This document shows positions 49,690 through 57,542 of a stretch of DNA of 64,000 nucleotides, piece after piece; the stretch's first letter is position 1, and every line of letters begins with the position of its first letter. A program made the translations under genes and the position numbers. The stretch comes from Pseudomonas neuropathica (lineage in GTDB: Bacteria; Pseudomonadota; Gammaproteobacteria; Pseudomonadales; Pseudomonadaceae): NCBI RefSeq assembly GCF_015461835.1, contig NZ_JACOPX010000017.1:62001-126000 (forward strand). The letters run 5' to 3'. A model generated the notes under the pieces. It ran no database searches. It had not been told where the DNA came from and was given only the letters and a program-made list of their open reading frames with translations.

Positions 49690-51363
49690 ATGTATCAATA
49701 CGATGATTACGACCGGGCGCTGGTGTTCGAGCGTGTTGCGCAATTTCGCGATCAGGTCGAACGCTTCATGGCCGGGGAACTGAGCGAAGAGGAGTTTCTG
49801 CCGCTGCGTCTGCAAAACGGCCTGTACATGCAGAAGCACGCCTACATGCTGCGGGTGGCGATTCCCTACGGCACCTTGAGCGCCGAACAGATGCGCACGC
49901 TGGCGAGCATCGCCAGCGACTACGATCGTGGCTACGGCCACTTCACCACGCGGCAAAACATGCAGTTCAACTGGATCGAACTGGCCGAGGTGCCGGACAT
50001 CCTCGAACGCTTGGCGCAGGTCAACATGCATGCGATCCAGACGTCCGGCAACTGTGTGCGCAACATCACCACCGAGGCGTTCGCCGGGGTGGCGGCAGAT
50101 GAACTGATCGACCCGCGCCCGCTGGCCGAGATCCTGCGGCAGTGGTCGACGATCAACCCGGAATTCCTGTTTTTGCCACGCAAATTCAAGATCGCCATCT
50201 GTTCGGCGAAGCAGGATCGCGCGGCGATCATGATGCACGACATCGGCCTGTACCTTTACCCCGGACGCGACGGGCAGATGCTCCTGCGAGTGATCGTCGG
50301 CGGAGGTCTGGGGCGCACGCCGATTCTCGGTTTGCAGATCCGCGAAGGCTTGCCGTGGGAGCATTTGCTGTCGTACGTCGAGGCCGTTTTGCGGGTGTAC
50401 AACCGTCATGGCCGGCGCGATAACAAGTACAAGGCGCGGATCAAGATTCTGGTCAAGGCGCTGGGCATCGAGGCGTTCGCCAAGGAAGTCGAAGAGGAAT
50501 GGCAACACCTCAAGGACGGCCCGGCGCAGTTGACCGAGGCCGAATACCAACGGGTCGCCAGTGCCTTCGTGCCGCCGGTCTATCACACCCTGGCCGACAC
50601 CGATCTGGACTTCGGCACGCGCCTGGCCGAAAGCCCGGCGTTCGCCCGTTGGGTTGCGCGCAATGTGCAGCCGCACAAGGTGCCGGGTTACACCAGTGTG
50701 GTGCTGTCGACCAAACCGGGCATGGCTTCGCCACCGGGGGATGTCACCGGCGCGCAGATGCTCGCAGTCGCCGACTGGTCGCAGCGTTTCGGTTTTGGCG
50801 AGATCCGTATTGCCCATGAGCAGAACATCGTCCTCCCCGACGTGGCGAAAAGCGACCTCTACGCGCTGTGGCAATTGGCGTGCAAACACGATCTGGGCAG
50901 CGCCAACGTCGGCCTGCTCACCGATATCATTGCCTGCCCCGGTGGCGATTTCTGTGCACTGGCCAACGCCAAGTCGATCCCGATCGCCCAGGCGATTCAG
51001 GCGCGCTTCGACAACCTCGATTACCTGCATGATCTGGGCGATATCAGCCTGAACATCTCTGGCTGCATGAACGCCTGCGGCCATCACCACATCGGCAATA
51101 TCGGCATCCTCGGCGTCGATAAGAACGGCAGCGAGTGGTATCAGATCACCCTCGGCGGCGCCCAGGGAAAAAACAGCGCTTTGGGCAAAGTCATCGGCCC
51201 GTCGTTCAGTGCCGCGGAAGTGCCGCAGGTGATCGAGCGGATCATCGGCACGTTTGTGCGCTATCGCGAGCACGAGGAACTGTTTGTCGACACCGTCGCG
51301 CGGATCGGCCTGGAGCCGTTCAAGGAGCGGGTCTATCCGAAGACGCTGGAGGCGGCGGTATGA
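49690..51363 (+). CDS. Nitrite/sulfite reductase, sirohaem/[4Fe-4S] type
   Basis: A 557-residue CysI-like reductase that would carry out a six-electron reduction of sulfite or nitrite. The [4Fe-4S]-sirohaem cysteines are C416 and C422 (CPGGDFC) and C459 and C463 (CMNACGHH). Repeated half-domains include YGHFTTRQNMQFNWIEL and NCVRNITTEAFAGVA. The corresponding P. aeruginosa gene (PA4130) is adjacent to ccoN4 and PA4129. Sulfur assimilation is one possible role; a link to cyanide-linked metabolism has been proposed from co-regulation. ATG 49690 has GAGGTGG upstream. The following DUF934 gene overlaps its stop codon. Confidence 0.9.
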   Translation: MYQYDDYDRALVFERVAQFRDQVERFMAGELSEEEFLPLRLQNGLYMQKHAYMLRVAIPYGTLSAEQMRTLASIASDYDRGYGHFTTRQNMQFNWIELAEVPDILERLAQVNMHAIQTSGNCVRNITTEAFAGVAADELIDPRPLAEILRQWSTINPEFLFLPRKFKIAICSAKQDRAAIMMHDIGLYLYPGRDGQMLLRVIVGGGLGRTPILGLQIREGLPWEHLLSYVEAVLRVYNRHGRRDNKYKARIKILVKALGIEAFAKEVEEEWQHLKDGPAQLTEAEYQRVASAFVPPVYHTLADTDLDFGTRLAESPAFARWVARNVQPHKVPGYTSVVLSTKPGMASPPGDVTGAQMLAVADWSQRFGFGEIRIAHEQNIVLPDVAKSDLYALWQLACKHDLGSANVGLLTDIIACPGGDFCALANAKSIPIAQAIQARFDNLDYLHDLGDISLNISGCMNACGHHHIGNIGILGVDKNGSEWYQITLGGAQGKNSALGKVIGPSFSAAEVPQVIERIIGTFVRYREHEELFVDTVARIGLEPFKERVYPKTLEAAV

Positions 51364-51839
51364 ATAATCTGTTGCGGCTGGAGCAGGGTGTCGCGCGAAT
51401 GGTGACGGACGATCCGTGGACGCTGGTGCGTGAGCCGTCGACGCCAAGGCCTGCAGGTTTGCTGATGTTGCCGCTGGCGCACTGGCTTGAGTCGCCGTCG
51501 ACTCATGCGGTGTGGCTTGGCCCGGACGATGAGGTTGAAAGCCTGGTGCCGTGGTTGGCCTCGTTGCCACTGATCGCCCTGGATTTCCCGAGCTTTCGCG
51601 ACGGGCGTGCTTACAGTCAGGCGTATTTGCTGCGCAGCCGGTTCGGTTGGGCAGGGGAGTTGCGCGCGATTGGCGACGTGTTGCGTGATCAGCTTAGCCA
51701 TATGCGCCAGTGCGGGTTCGACAGCTTTGCGGTGCGTGAGGACAAATCCGCCGAGGATGCACTGAAGGGGTTGGCCGGGATGAGCGTGTTGTATGGGTGT
51801 TCGGTGATCGAGCCGCGCCCGCTTTTCCGTCGGCGTTGA
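51360..51839 (+). CDS. DUF934 domain-containing protein
   Basis: A 159-residue cytosolic protein recognised as DUF934 from LPLIALDFPSFRDGRAYSQA, LLRSRFGWAGELRAIGDVL and LSHMRQCGFDSFAVRED. DUF934 proteins are typically encoded next to sulfite/nitrite reductases (as CysH-cluster partners). ATG 51360 overlaps the reductase stop (ATGA), indicating coupled translation. It probably assists assembly or electron transfer of that reductase, but its biochemical function is unknown. Confidence 0.85.
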   Translation: MNNLLRLEQGVARMVTDDPWTLVREPSTPRPAGLLMLPLAHWLESPSTHAVWLGPDDEVESLVPWLASLPLIALDFPSFRDGRAYSQAYLLRSRFGWAGELRAIGDVLRDQLSHMRQCGFDSFAVREDKSAEDALKGLAGMSVLYGCSVIEPRPLFRRR

Positions 51840-51845
51840 CGGTTG

Positions 51846-51915
51846 AAAAGATCGCAGCCTTCGGCAGCTCCTACATGAGGTCAACTGTAGGAGCTGCCGA
51901 AGGCTGCGATCTTTT
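51846..51915. repeat. Perfect 30-bp inverted repeat
   Basis: AAAAGATCGCAGCCTTCGGC and 10 further bases at 51846-51875 pair exactly with 51886-51915. The arm begins with A-run and ends with T-run, so it may act as a two-way terminator after the DUF934 gene; it is also a common Pseudomonas intergenic repeat. Confidence 0.85.
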
Positions 51916-52059
51916 GATCTTGCTTCTGCCACCGGGGAAACCCCTAGAACCTTGGCCAATCGGGGATTTTTCCTTGGGTCAGTGGTGGCCTTTTGGTAGA
52001 GTCGCCGTCGCCAGCGGGTTTTCGGCTGGACGATGGAACCGAAGAAGGGAGTCTGATCA

Positions 52060-53034
52060 GTGAGTCCGGGCAAAAAAATCCTCGGCCTTACAGCGTTGCT
52101 TTTGATGGTGACGCTGTGGGCTAGTTATTTTTACGTATTCAAGGAAAACCGCGACGGCCAGCTTGGCGGTGTCGGCGAAAGCACCGCGTGGTGCGGCACG
52201 CCACCGACCACAGAATCGGCGTTGCTGGGCAAGGACCAGCTGACCTTGCGCGTCACCAATAACCTGCGCGGCGAGTTCATGCTCAGTGGTTCTCTGGTGG
52301 TTTCCGAACGCACCTTCAACCGCTACGACCTCGCTCGCAATGAACTGCGTTTGCGTCTGGAGCCGTTGCAATGGTCCTACGGCGTCACGCCGATCTTTCT
52401 TGAGCAGGTCAAGGTGCAGCCGCTGAGCCGCAACCTGTCGGCCACCAACAAAAGCGCTTACGCCGAACTCGAACCGCGCCCGATCGGTGTCCAGGGTCAG
52501 GTCACCGAATTCCCTTTCGACACCTACCGCTACGGCTATAAACCGGTGCTCTATTACCTCAAGGGCAGCGAGCGCATCGACCTGCGCTTCAAGAACATCA
52601 CCACATTGATGGAGATGTCCAACACCTTCACGCCGATCCAGAAATACAACCGCGTCGACTACATCAACGAGAAAACCTCGATGATCCGCGACGAGGATTA
52701 CAAGGCTTACGGGCCGCACGAATGCGCGTTCAGCGTTGAGCGCAAAGGCTCGTTCAAGGTTGTTGTGTTGTTGCTGCTGCTGGTGTTGTGCCTGCCGTTA
52801 CTGCTGGTGTTTTACCGCAATGAACCGGGGATCGACTTCCTTGCCACGCTGCTGGGTGCCGCGATCGTGCGGGTGCTGCTGATCGGTCCGGTGCAGGACT
52901 TCCAGCTGTACAACATCGACTTCCTGTTGGGCGCGGCGATTTTGCTGGTGGGCACGGTGTCCTTGATCAAGGCGATGCACATCAACAGTCGGCGGGAGAT
53001 GGCGTTGCGCAGTGGTGAGACTTCGTCCTGGTAA
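52060..53034 (+). CDS. Inner-membrane protein of unknown function
   Basis: A 324-residue protein with an N-terminal helix (about residues 7-26), a soluble region (about 30-225) facing the periplasm, and four C-terminal helices (about 228-310). The soluble part contains GQVTEFPFDTYRYGYKPVLY, loosely reminiscent of DUF4436-type membrane proteins, but I cannot assign it firmly. Start is GTG 52060. It stands alone between two inverted repeats. Function is unknown. Confidence 0.65.
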   Translation: MSPGKKILGLTALLLMVTLWASYFYVFKENRDGQLGGVGESTAWCGTPPTTESALLGKDQLTLRVTNNLRGEFMLSGSLVVSERTFNRYDLARNELRLRLEPLQWSYGVTPIFLEQVKVQPLSRNLSATNKSAYAELEPRPIGVQGQVTEFPFDTYRYGYKPVLYYLKGSERIDLRFKNITTLMEMSNTFTPIQKYNRVDYINEKTSMIRDEDYKAYGPHECAFSVERKGSFKVVVLLLLLVLCLPLLLVFYRNEPGIDFLATLLGAAIVRVLLIGPVQDFQLYNIDFLLGAAILLVGTVSLIKAMHINSRREMALRSGETSSW

Positions 53035-53054
53035 CGGGGTGAACCCCTGAAAAG

Positions 53055-53232
53055 CCCCTCACCCTAACCCTCTCCCGGAGGGAGAGGGGACTGACTGTGG
53101 GATATTTGAGAGATACACCGACCTGAACGATCGGCCTTGAATCCATAGTCGACTCGGTTTTTTAGGTCGGTGTAACTCGCCAGACAACTCGGTCGGTCCC
53201 CTCTCCCTCTGGGAGAGGGCTAGGGTGAGGGG
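53055..53232. repeat. MITE-like repeat with CCCTCACCC termini, copy 2
   Basis: About 178 bases bounded by CCCCTCACCCTAACCCTCTC and its inverted counterpart CTAGGGTGAGGGG. It shares its right end and the GTCGGTGTAACTCG inner part with copy 1 at 47501-47660. Confidence 0.75.
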
Positions 53233-53250
53233 CCAACAATCTCCAGCCAA

Positions 53251-55611
53251 TCACTTAAGCGCCGGATCCCCCATGTTCATCTTCTTCCATCCCTGCAACA
53301 GCACCTGCGCCTTCGGCTCCTGCCCACTGTCGAGATACCACTGAATCAGCGATAACCGCGCGTTGCGGTTCGCCGGTTGTACTTTGAGCAAACCTTCCAG
53401 CACCGCGCACGCCTCACTGACCTTGCCGCTTTCATGCAGTGCCACCGCCAGCACATAACCGTACTGCGCGTTCTGCGGCTCCAGTTGCGCGGCTTTCTTC
53501 AGCGGTGACATGGCTTCAGTGGTCTTGCCGGCGCGGATCAGCGACAAGCCACGGGTGTGCTGCAACAGTGCTGCATCCGGATGCTGCTTGAGGCTGTCAT
53601 CCAGCAGGGTCTGCGCTTCCTGGCCACGACCATTGGCTTCCAGCCATTGCACCAGCGTCACCAGTGCCGGGTAGAAATCCGGATCGCGTTTGAGTGCCGA
53701 GCGCAGCAAACCTTCGACTTCCGAACCTCGGCCACTGGCCTGATACAACATCGCCAGATTCAGATTGGCCTCGGCACGCTCCAGCAGACTCTTCTGTACC
53801 GTTTCGTACTCGGCAATCGCTGCATCCCAGTTGGCTTGCGCCGCGCCAAGTCCGTTATTGCGCGCCACACTCAACAGGTCCCGCGCGGCAACGATGCGCA
53901 CGGCTTTCACCGGATCGCCCAGCAACGGCGCCAACAGCGGCGCGCGCTCCGGCGGCGGCAAGAATGCACTGATCGCCCGCACGGCACTTTCACGCACTTG
54001 CGGCGCCGGATTCTTCAGGTCCTGGGTGGCCAGCTTCAAGGCCTGTTCGCTCGGGTACAGCGGCAACTCCGCGAGCAAGGTCGCGCGTTGAATCGCCGGC
54101 AGATTGCTGCGCTGCAACTGCTCGTACAGCGCATCAGCAGCCCCTGGCTGGCCATTGCGGATCAGCCACAGGCTTTCGTCATAACGCGGTGCCTGCGGTG
54201 CAGAGGAGGCGCTCCACAACTTGAACTGCGCGGTGACCTTGTCGCCAGCCTTGCCCTGATGACACGTCAGGCAAGCGTCCGACGTGCCGAGTTTCTGCGC
54301 ACGCTCAGGGTTGGGAATGCTGAAGCTGTGGTCATGGCGGAAGTCGTTGCCCATGTAGAACTTGCCCGGCATATGGCAATCGACGCACTGCGAACCGGGC
54401 TGGCCCGGGGTGTGACGGGTGTGCTCGATGGAATCGTAGTTCTTCGCTTGCAGGCCCTTGCCGTCGACACCTTCGACCGAAGTCTTGCCAGCGGTGTTGT
54501 GGCATTGCAGGCACACCGCGTTGCCCGGCGCTTTCAGTTCGCTGCTGTGTGGGTTGTGGCAGTTGCTGCAACGCACGCCCTTGTCGAACATTTTGCTCTG
54601 CAGGAACGAGCCGTATTCGAACACCTCATCCTTGATCTTGCCGTCCAGCGCATACAGTTCGCGGGTGAGGGGGCTCGGCAGGTAATCGTCCATCAAACGC
54701 TTGCCGACGGTATAGCCATCGCCCAAAGGCGCACGACGCGCGTGGCAACGGGCGCAGGTTTCGATCTCGACGGTGGCGTTCTTGTCCTTGAGATCGACAT
54801 CGAAACCCTGATGAATCAGATCGCCTTTTTTCTGCGTCCACTCCAAGTGATTCGACGCCGGACCATGGCAAGCCTGACAACCGACGCCGAGGCTGTTCCA
54901 CTGACTGTTGAAGGTATTGCTCGCCGCATCGAAATTACGCTTGAACCCGGTGGTGTGGCACTCGACGCACATGAAGTTGGCGTTCTGGCTCGGCTTGCTC
55001 CAGTGCAGCGGGTTCTTGAAGTTCACGCCCTGGCCGGGGTAGAGGTGAAACCAGCGGTTTTTCTCGGTATCCCAAGCCACGCCAAGCGCTTGCAACCGGC
55101 CTTCGCCAACCTCGATCAGATACTGCTGCAACGGTGCGATGCCGAAGGTGTAGGCGACTTTGAAATCAGTATTCTTGCCATCGATGCCGGGCGTGTTGAC
55201 CCAGAACTCATCGCCCTTGCGCAAGAATCGCGTGGTCTCGTTTTCGGCTTTGAAGGTGACGTTGTTGAAGTCGCCGAGCAGGGTCTCGGCGTTCGCCGGC
55301 TGCATCGCCAATTGGTGATGCGAACCTTGCCAGTCCTTGACCTGTTCGGTGTGGCAGCCCTGGCATTGTTGCTCATCGACCATCGTCGCCGGTTTGCTGG
55401 CGAGCACGGCTTGCGGCTTGGCAGGGGCGGCAACGGGGGCGCTGACCGGCGCAGGTTTCACCGGCACCGCAGCAGGGCTGAAGAGAAACCAGCCGATGCC
55501 CGCGACGGCGGCGAGCAGCACTCCGATGGTGATCGGGAACACGTATTTGGTAATTGCAGATCGAGGCGAATCAGGGACAGGCTGTGCGGTTTTGTTTTTA
55601 TGCTTGGGCAT
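53251..55611 (-). CDS. Membrane-anchored eight-haem cytochrome c with HEAT/TPR tail
   Basis: A 786-residue multihaem protein. A single helix (about residues 24-44) anchors it; a Pro/Ala-rich linker follows. Eight CXXCH sites lie between about residues 83 and 450 (CQGCH, CVECH, CQACH, CARCH, CSNCH, CLQCH, CVDCH, CLTCH), spaced as in cytochrome c554/NrfB-like multihaem proteins. From about 480 a HEAT-like region (QVRESAVRAISAFLPPPERA) and then at least four TPR motifs extend to the end. The haem part should face the periplasm and pass electrons; the repeats probably bind a partner protein. Neither donor nor acceptor is encoded next to it. Confidence 0.85.
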   Translation of the reverse strand: MPKHKNKTAQPVPDSPRSAITKYVFPITIGVLLAAVAGIGWFLFSPAAVPVKPAPVSAPVAAPAKPQAVLASKPATMVDEQQCQGCHTEQVKDWQGSHHQLAMQPANAETLLGDFNNVTFKAENETTRFLRKGDEFWVNTPGIDGKNTDFKVAYTFGIAPLQQYLIEVGEGRLQALGVAWDTEKNRWFHLYPGQGVNFKNPLHWSKPSQNANFMCVECHTTGFKRNFDAASNTFNSQWNSLGVGCQACHGPASNHLEWTQKKGDLIHQGFDVDLKDKNATVEIETCARCHARRAPLGDGYTVGKRLMDDYLPSPLTRELYALDGKIKDEVFEYGSFLQSKMFDKGVRCSNCHNPHSSELKAPGNAVCLQCHNTAGKTSVEGVDGKGLQAKNYDSIEHTRHTPGQPGSQCVDCHMPGKFYMGNDFRHDHSFSIPNPERAQKLGTSDACLTCHQGKAGDKVTAQFKLWSASSAPQAPRYDESLWLIRNGQPGAADALYEQLQRSNLPAIQRATLLAELPLYPSEQALKLATQDLKNPAPQVRESAVRAISAFLPPPERAPLLAPLLGDPVKAVRIVAARDLLSVARNNGLGAAQANWDAAIAEYETVQKSLLERAEANLNLAMLYQASGRGSEVEGLLRSALKRDPDFYPALVTLVQWLEANGRGQEAQTLLDDSLKQHPDAALLQHTRGLSLIRAGKTTEAMSPLKKAAQLEPQNAQYGYVLAVALHESGKVSEACAVLEGLLKVQPANRNARLSLIQWYLDSGQEPKAQVLLQGWKKMNMGDPALK

Positions 55612-55822
55612 TGCGACTTCCGTAGTCCAGGTGCATTTGCCGTCTGGCGTGCGTTCAAGCTTGATGCAGCTTTGCCGGATGACCGGCGTCTGTCAAATGA
55701 CCTTGTGATCCGTCGCGCAGGATTGTGTGAATTTTGTGCTTTGCAATCGCAATTACTGAGGTTTTAGCTATACCTGTAACTCCCCCAGGCAAAGTTTTTG
55801 GCCTTCTGACAGGAGTTACAGC

Positions 55823-56497
55823 ATGAAGCTAGCAGTGATGATGGGCACTCTGTGCATTGCCACCGTCGCAATGGTGGGTTGTTCCAGCAAAACCGTCGAC
55901 CCGAAAGAGTACTCCGGCTTCCTCAAAGACTACAGCCAGCTCAAAGAGGCCAAATCCCCGTCCGGTGCCGAGGTGATGCGCTGGATTGATCCGAAGGTTG
56001 ACATCAAAAAGTTCACCAGTGTGTACATCGAACCGACTCAGCTCTATCCAAAACCGCAACCGACCGCGAAGATCTCCCAGCAGACCCTCAATGGCATCAC
56101 TTCCTACTACGATCAGGCGCTCAAGCGTGAGATCGGCAAGGACTTGCCGTTGGCCACTGGCCCCGGCCCGGGCGTGATCGTGGTGCGTGCGGCGATCACC
56201 GCCGTGAGCAGCAAGACCGAAGGCCTGCACGCGTATGAGGTGATTCCGATTGCCCTGGTAGCAGCAGCGGTCAGCACGGCCAGCGGTATTCGCGATCAGG
56301 AAACGACATTGGCCACCGAAGCGGTGTTCCTTGATGGCGCGAACAACAAGGTTATCTCGCAAGTAGTGCGCAAAGGCACCGGCAAACCGTTGGAAAATGA
56401 CTCGCAGGCGATGACGGCGAATGACGTCAAACCGGTGATCGATGGCTGGGCTTCGGACATGCGTCAGTCGTATCTGAAGCTCAAGGCTGCCAAATAA
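55823..56497 (+). CDS. DUF3313 lipoprotein
   Basis: A 224-residue lipoprotein starting MKLAVMMGTLCIATVAMVGC, lipobox VGC with Cys20. The body VDPKEYSGFLKDYSQLKEAK, MRWIDPKVDIKKFTSVYIEP and IPIALVAAAVSTASGIRDQE is characteristic of DUF3313, a periplasmic or outer-membrane-associated family of unknown function. ATG 55823 follows AGGAG. It stands alone, convergent with the DUF3829 gene, with a GGCC-stem hairpin between them. Confidence 0.85.
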   Translation: MKLAVMMGTLCIATVAMVGCSSKTVDPKEYSGFLKDYSQLKEAKSPSGAEVMRWIDPKVDIKKFTSVYIEPTQLYPKPQPTAKISQQTLNGITSYYDQALKREIGKDLPLATGPGPGVIVVRAAITAVSSKTEGLHAYEVIPIALVAAAVSTASGIRDQETTLATEAVFLDGANNKVISQVVRKGTGKPLENDSQAMTANDVKPVIDGWASDMRQSYLKLKAAK

Positions 56498-56507
56498 GTG
56501 CGCCTGG

Positions 56508-56535
56508 CCGGATTGTCCGCGAGGACGGTCCGGCC
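56508..56535. terminator. Possible two-way hairpin between convergent genes
   Basis: GGCCGGATTGTCC and GGACGGTCCGGCC form a stem with one mismatch around a short loop, between the DUF3313 gene and the convergent DUF3829 gene. There is no T-run, so termination would be weak or Rho-assisted. Confidence 0.4.
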
Positions 56536-56546
56536 TGTGCACACCC

Positions 56547-57542
56547 TTAGAAGTTGGCGCGTGCCTGACGGTTGTAATGGCTGAGCAAGGCGTCGTAACC
56601 GCGAGTGACGGCGTAGAAGTCGTCGCTCAAGCGTTGCGGTTCGGCGTGTTCCTGCCAGTCCTTGTGCAGGGTGTTCAGCGCGTCGAGATAGTGCTGCGCA
56701 GGCTCACGGATGTGGCGCCACAGCTCGCGCGCATCATCGTCTTTGTTACGGAAACCAGGCTCACGCGGACCGATAAAAGGCCCACCGCGATTCCACGCCT
56801 GTTGCAGATCGGCGCTGGTGTCGGCCACGGCTTGCGCGGTCAGGGTGCGGTGTTTCATCCCGTCTTCCAGCAGTTCCAGTGTCTCCCGGGCCTGAATCAT
56901 GTACGCCAGCAGCGACCAGTGGATCTCCTTGCCTACGCGTGCTTCAAGAAGCGTGAGCTGTGCGAGGCGCTGCGCGACGTCCAGTGGCAGCAGTTCTTCT
57001 CTCAAGGCAGTCGATGCGCTGATATAGGCATTGCTGGCGGCCTGAATTTGCGCAAGCAGCTGTGGTGTCTGGTTGAACGGGACGACAAAGAAGCTCGCAC
57101 TTTTATCGAGTCGAGTCGGTGGAGAAATCACCGATGCCCACTTCAATGCTTGCGCGTAGTCACGGACTTTCTGCGACAGCGCTGGCTGGTAGGCCAGCAG
57201 CTCGAGCTTTTCGTTGATATCCCGCAGGCAGGTGTCCTCCTGGATGTCACGCACAGTGAACGCATCGCTGTTATCGAAATCCTGTGGCTCGGAAATATAC
57301 TTTCCGTATGCATCACTGGTTGGCCGCTGATGTTCGTTTTTGTCGTAGGCGTTGCGCCAGTGCACATCGACGCGGTTGACGCAGGCGATGATCGGGCTCA
57401 ACGCGTTGGCCTGCGCGGTCACGGGGGATTCGCGCTGATCAAGCCACAGATCGAGCTTCAGGAACGGCCGGGTCGCGCTCGACAGCCCCATCACCACCAG
57501 AACGACCACTACGCCGCTGACAAACATGGGTCTTGAGGTCAT
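56547..57542 (-). CDS. DUF3829 domain-containing protein
   Basis: A 331-residue exported or membrane-anchored protein; a hydrophobic segment at about residues 7-24 (MFVSGVVVVLVVMGLSSA) acts as signal or anchor. The periplasmic domain (NALSPIIACVNRVDVHWRNA, LRDINEKLELLAYQPALSQK, SHYNRQARANF) is helical and matches DUF3829 (YiiG-like). ATG 57542 overlaps the stop codon of the upstream J-domain gene (57539), so the two are translationally coupled. Function is unknown; the pairing suggests an envelope partner of the J-domain protein. Confidence 0.7.
   Translation of the reverse strand: MTSRPMFVSGVVVVLVVMGLSSATRPFLKLDLWLDQRESPVTAQANALSPIIACVNRVDVHWRNAYDKNEHQRPTSDAYGKYISEPQDFDNSDAFTVRDIQEDTCLRDINEKLELLAYQPALSQKVRDYAQALKWASVISPPTRLDKSASFFVVPFNQTPQLLAQIQAASNAYISASTALREELLPLDVAQRLAQLTLLEARVGKEIHWSLLAYMIQARETLELLEDGMKHRTLTAQAVADTSADLQQAWNRGGPFIGPREPGFRNKDDDARELWRHIREPAQHYLDALNTLHKDWQEHAEPQRLSDDFYAVTRGYDALLSHYNRQARANF

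Noticed and set aside
49651..51570. Minus-strand frame of 639 codons opposite the sirohaem reductase
   Set aside because: The plus strand has conserved Fe-S cysteine motifs and a coupled downstream gene; the antisense frame has none.
53557..55767. Long plus-strand frame (736 codons) opposite the multihaem cytochrome gene
   Set aside because: It is the antisense of a gene with eight CXXCH motifs and clear TPRs; its translation is low-complexity Arg/Gln/His-rich and has no ribosome-binding site or family features.
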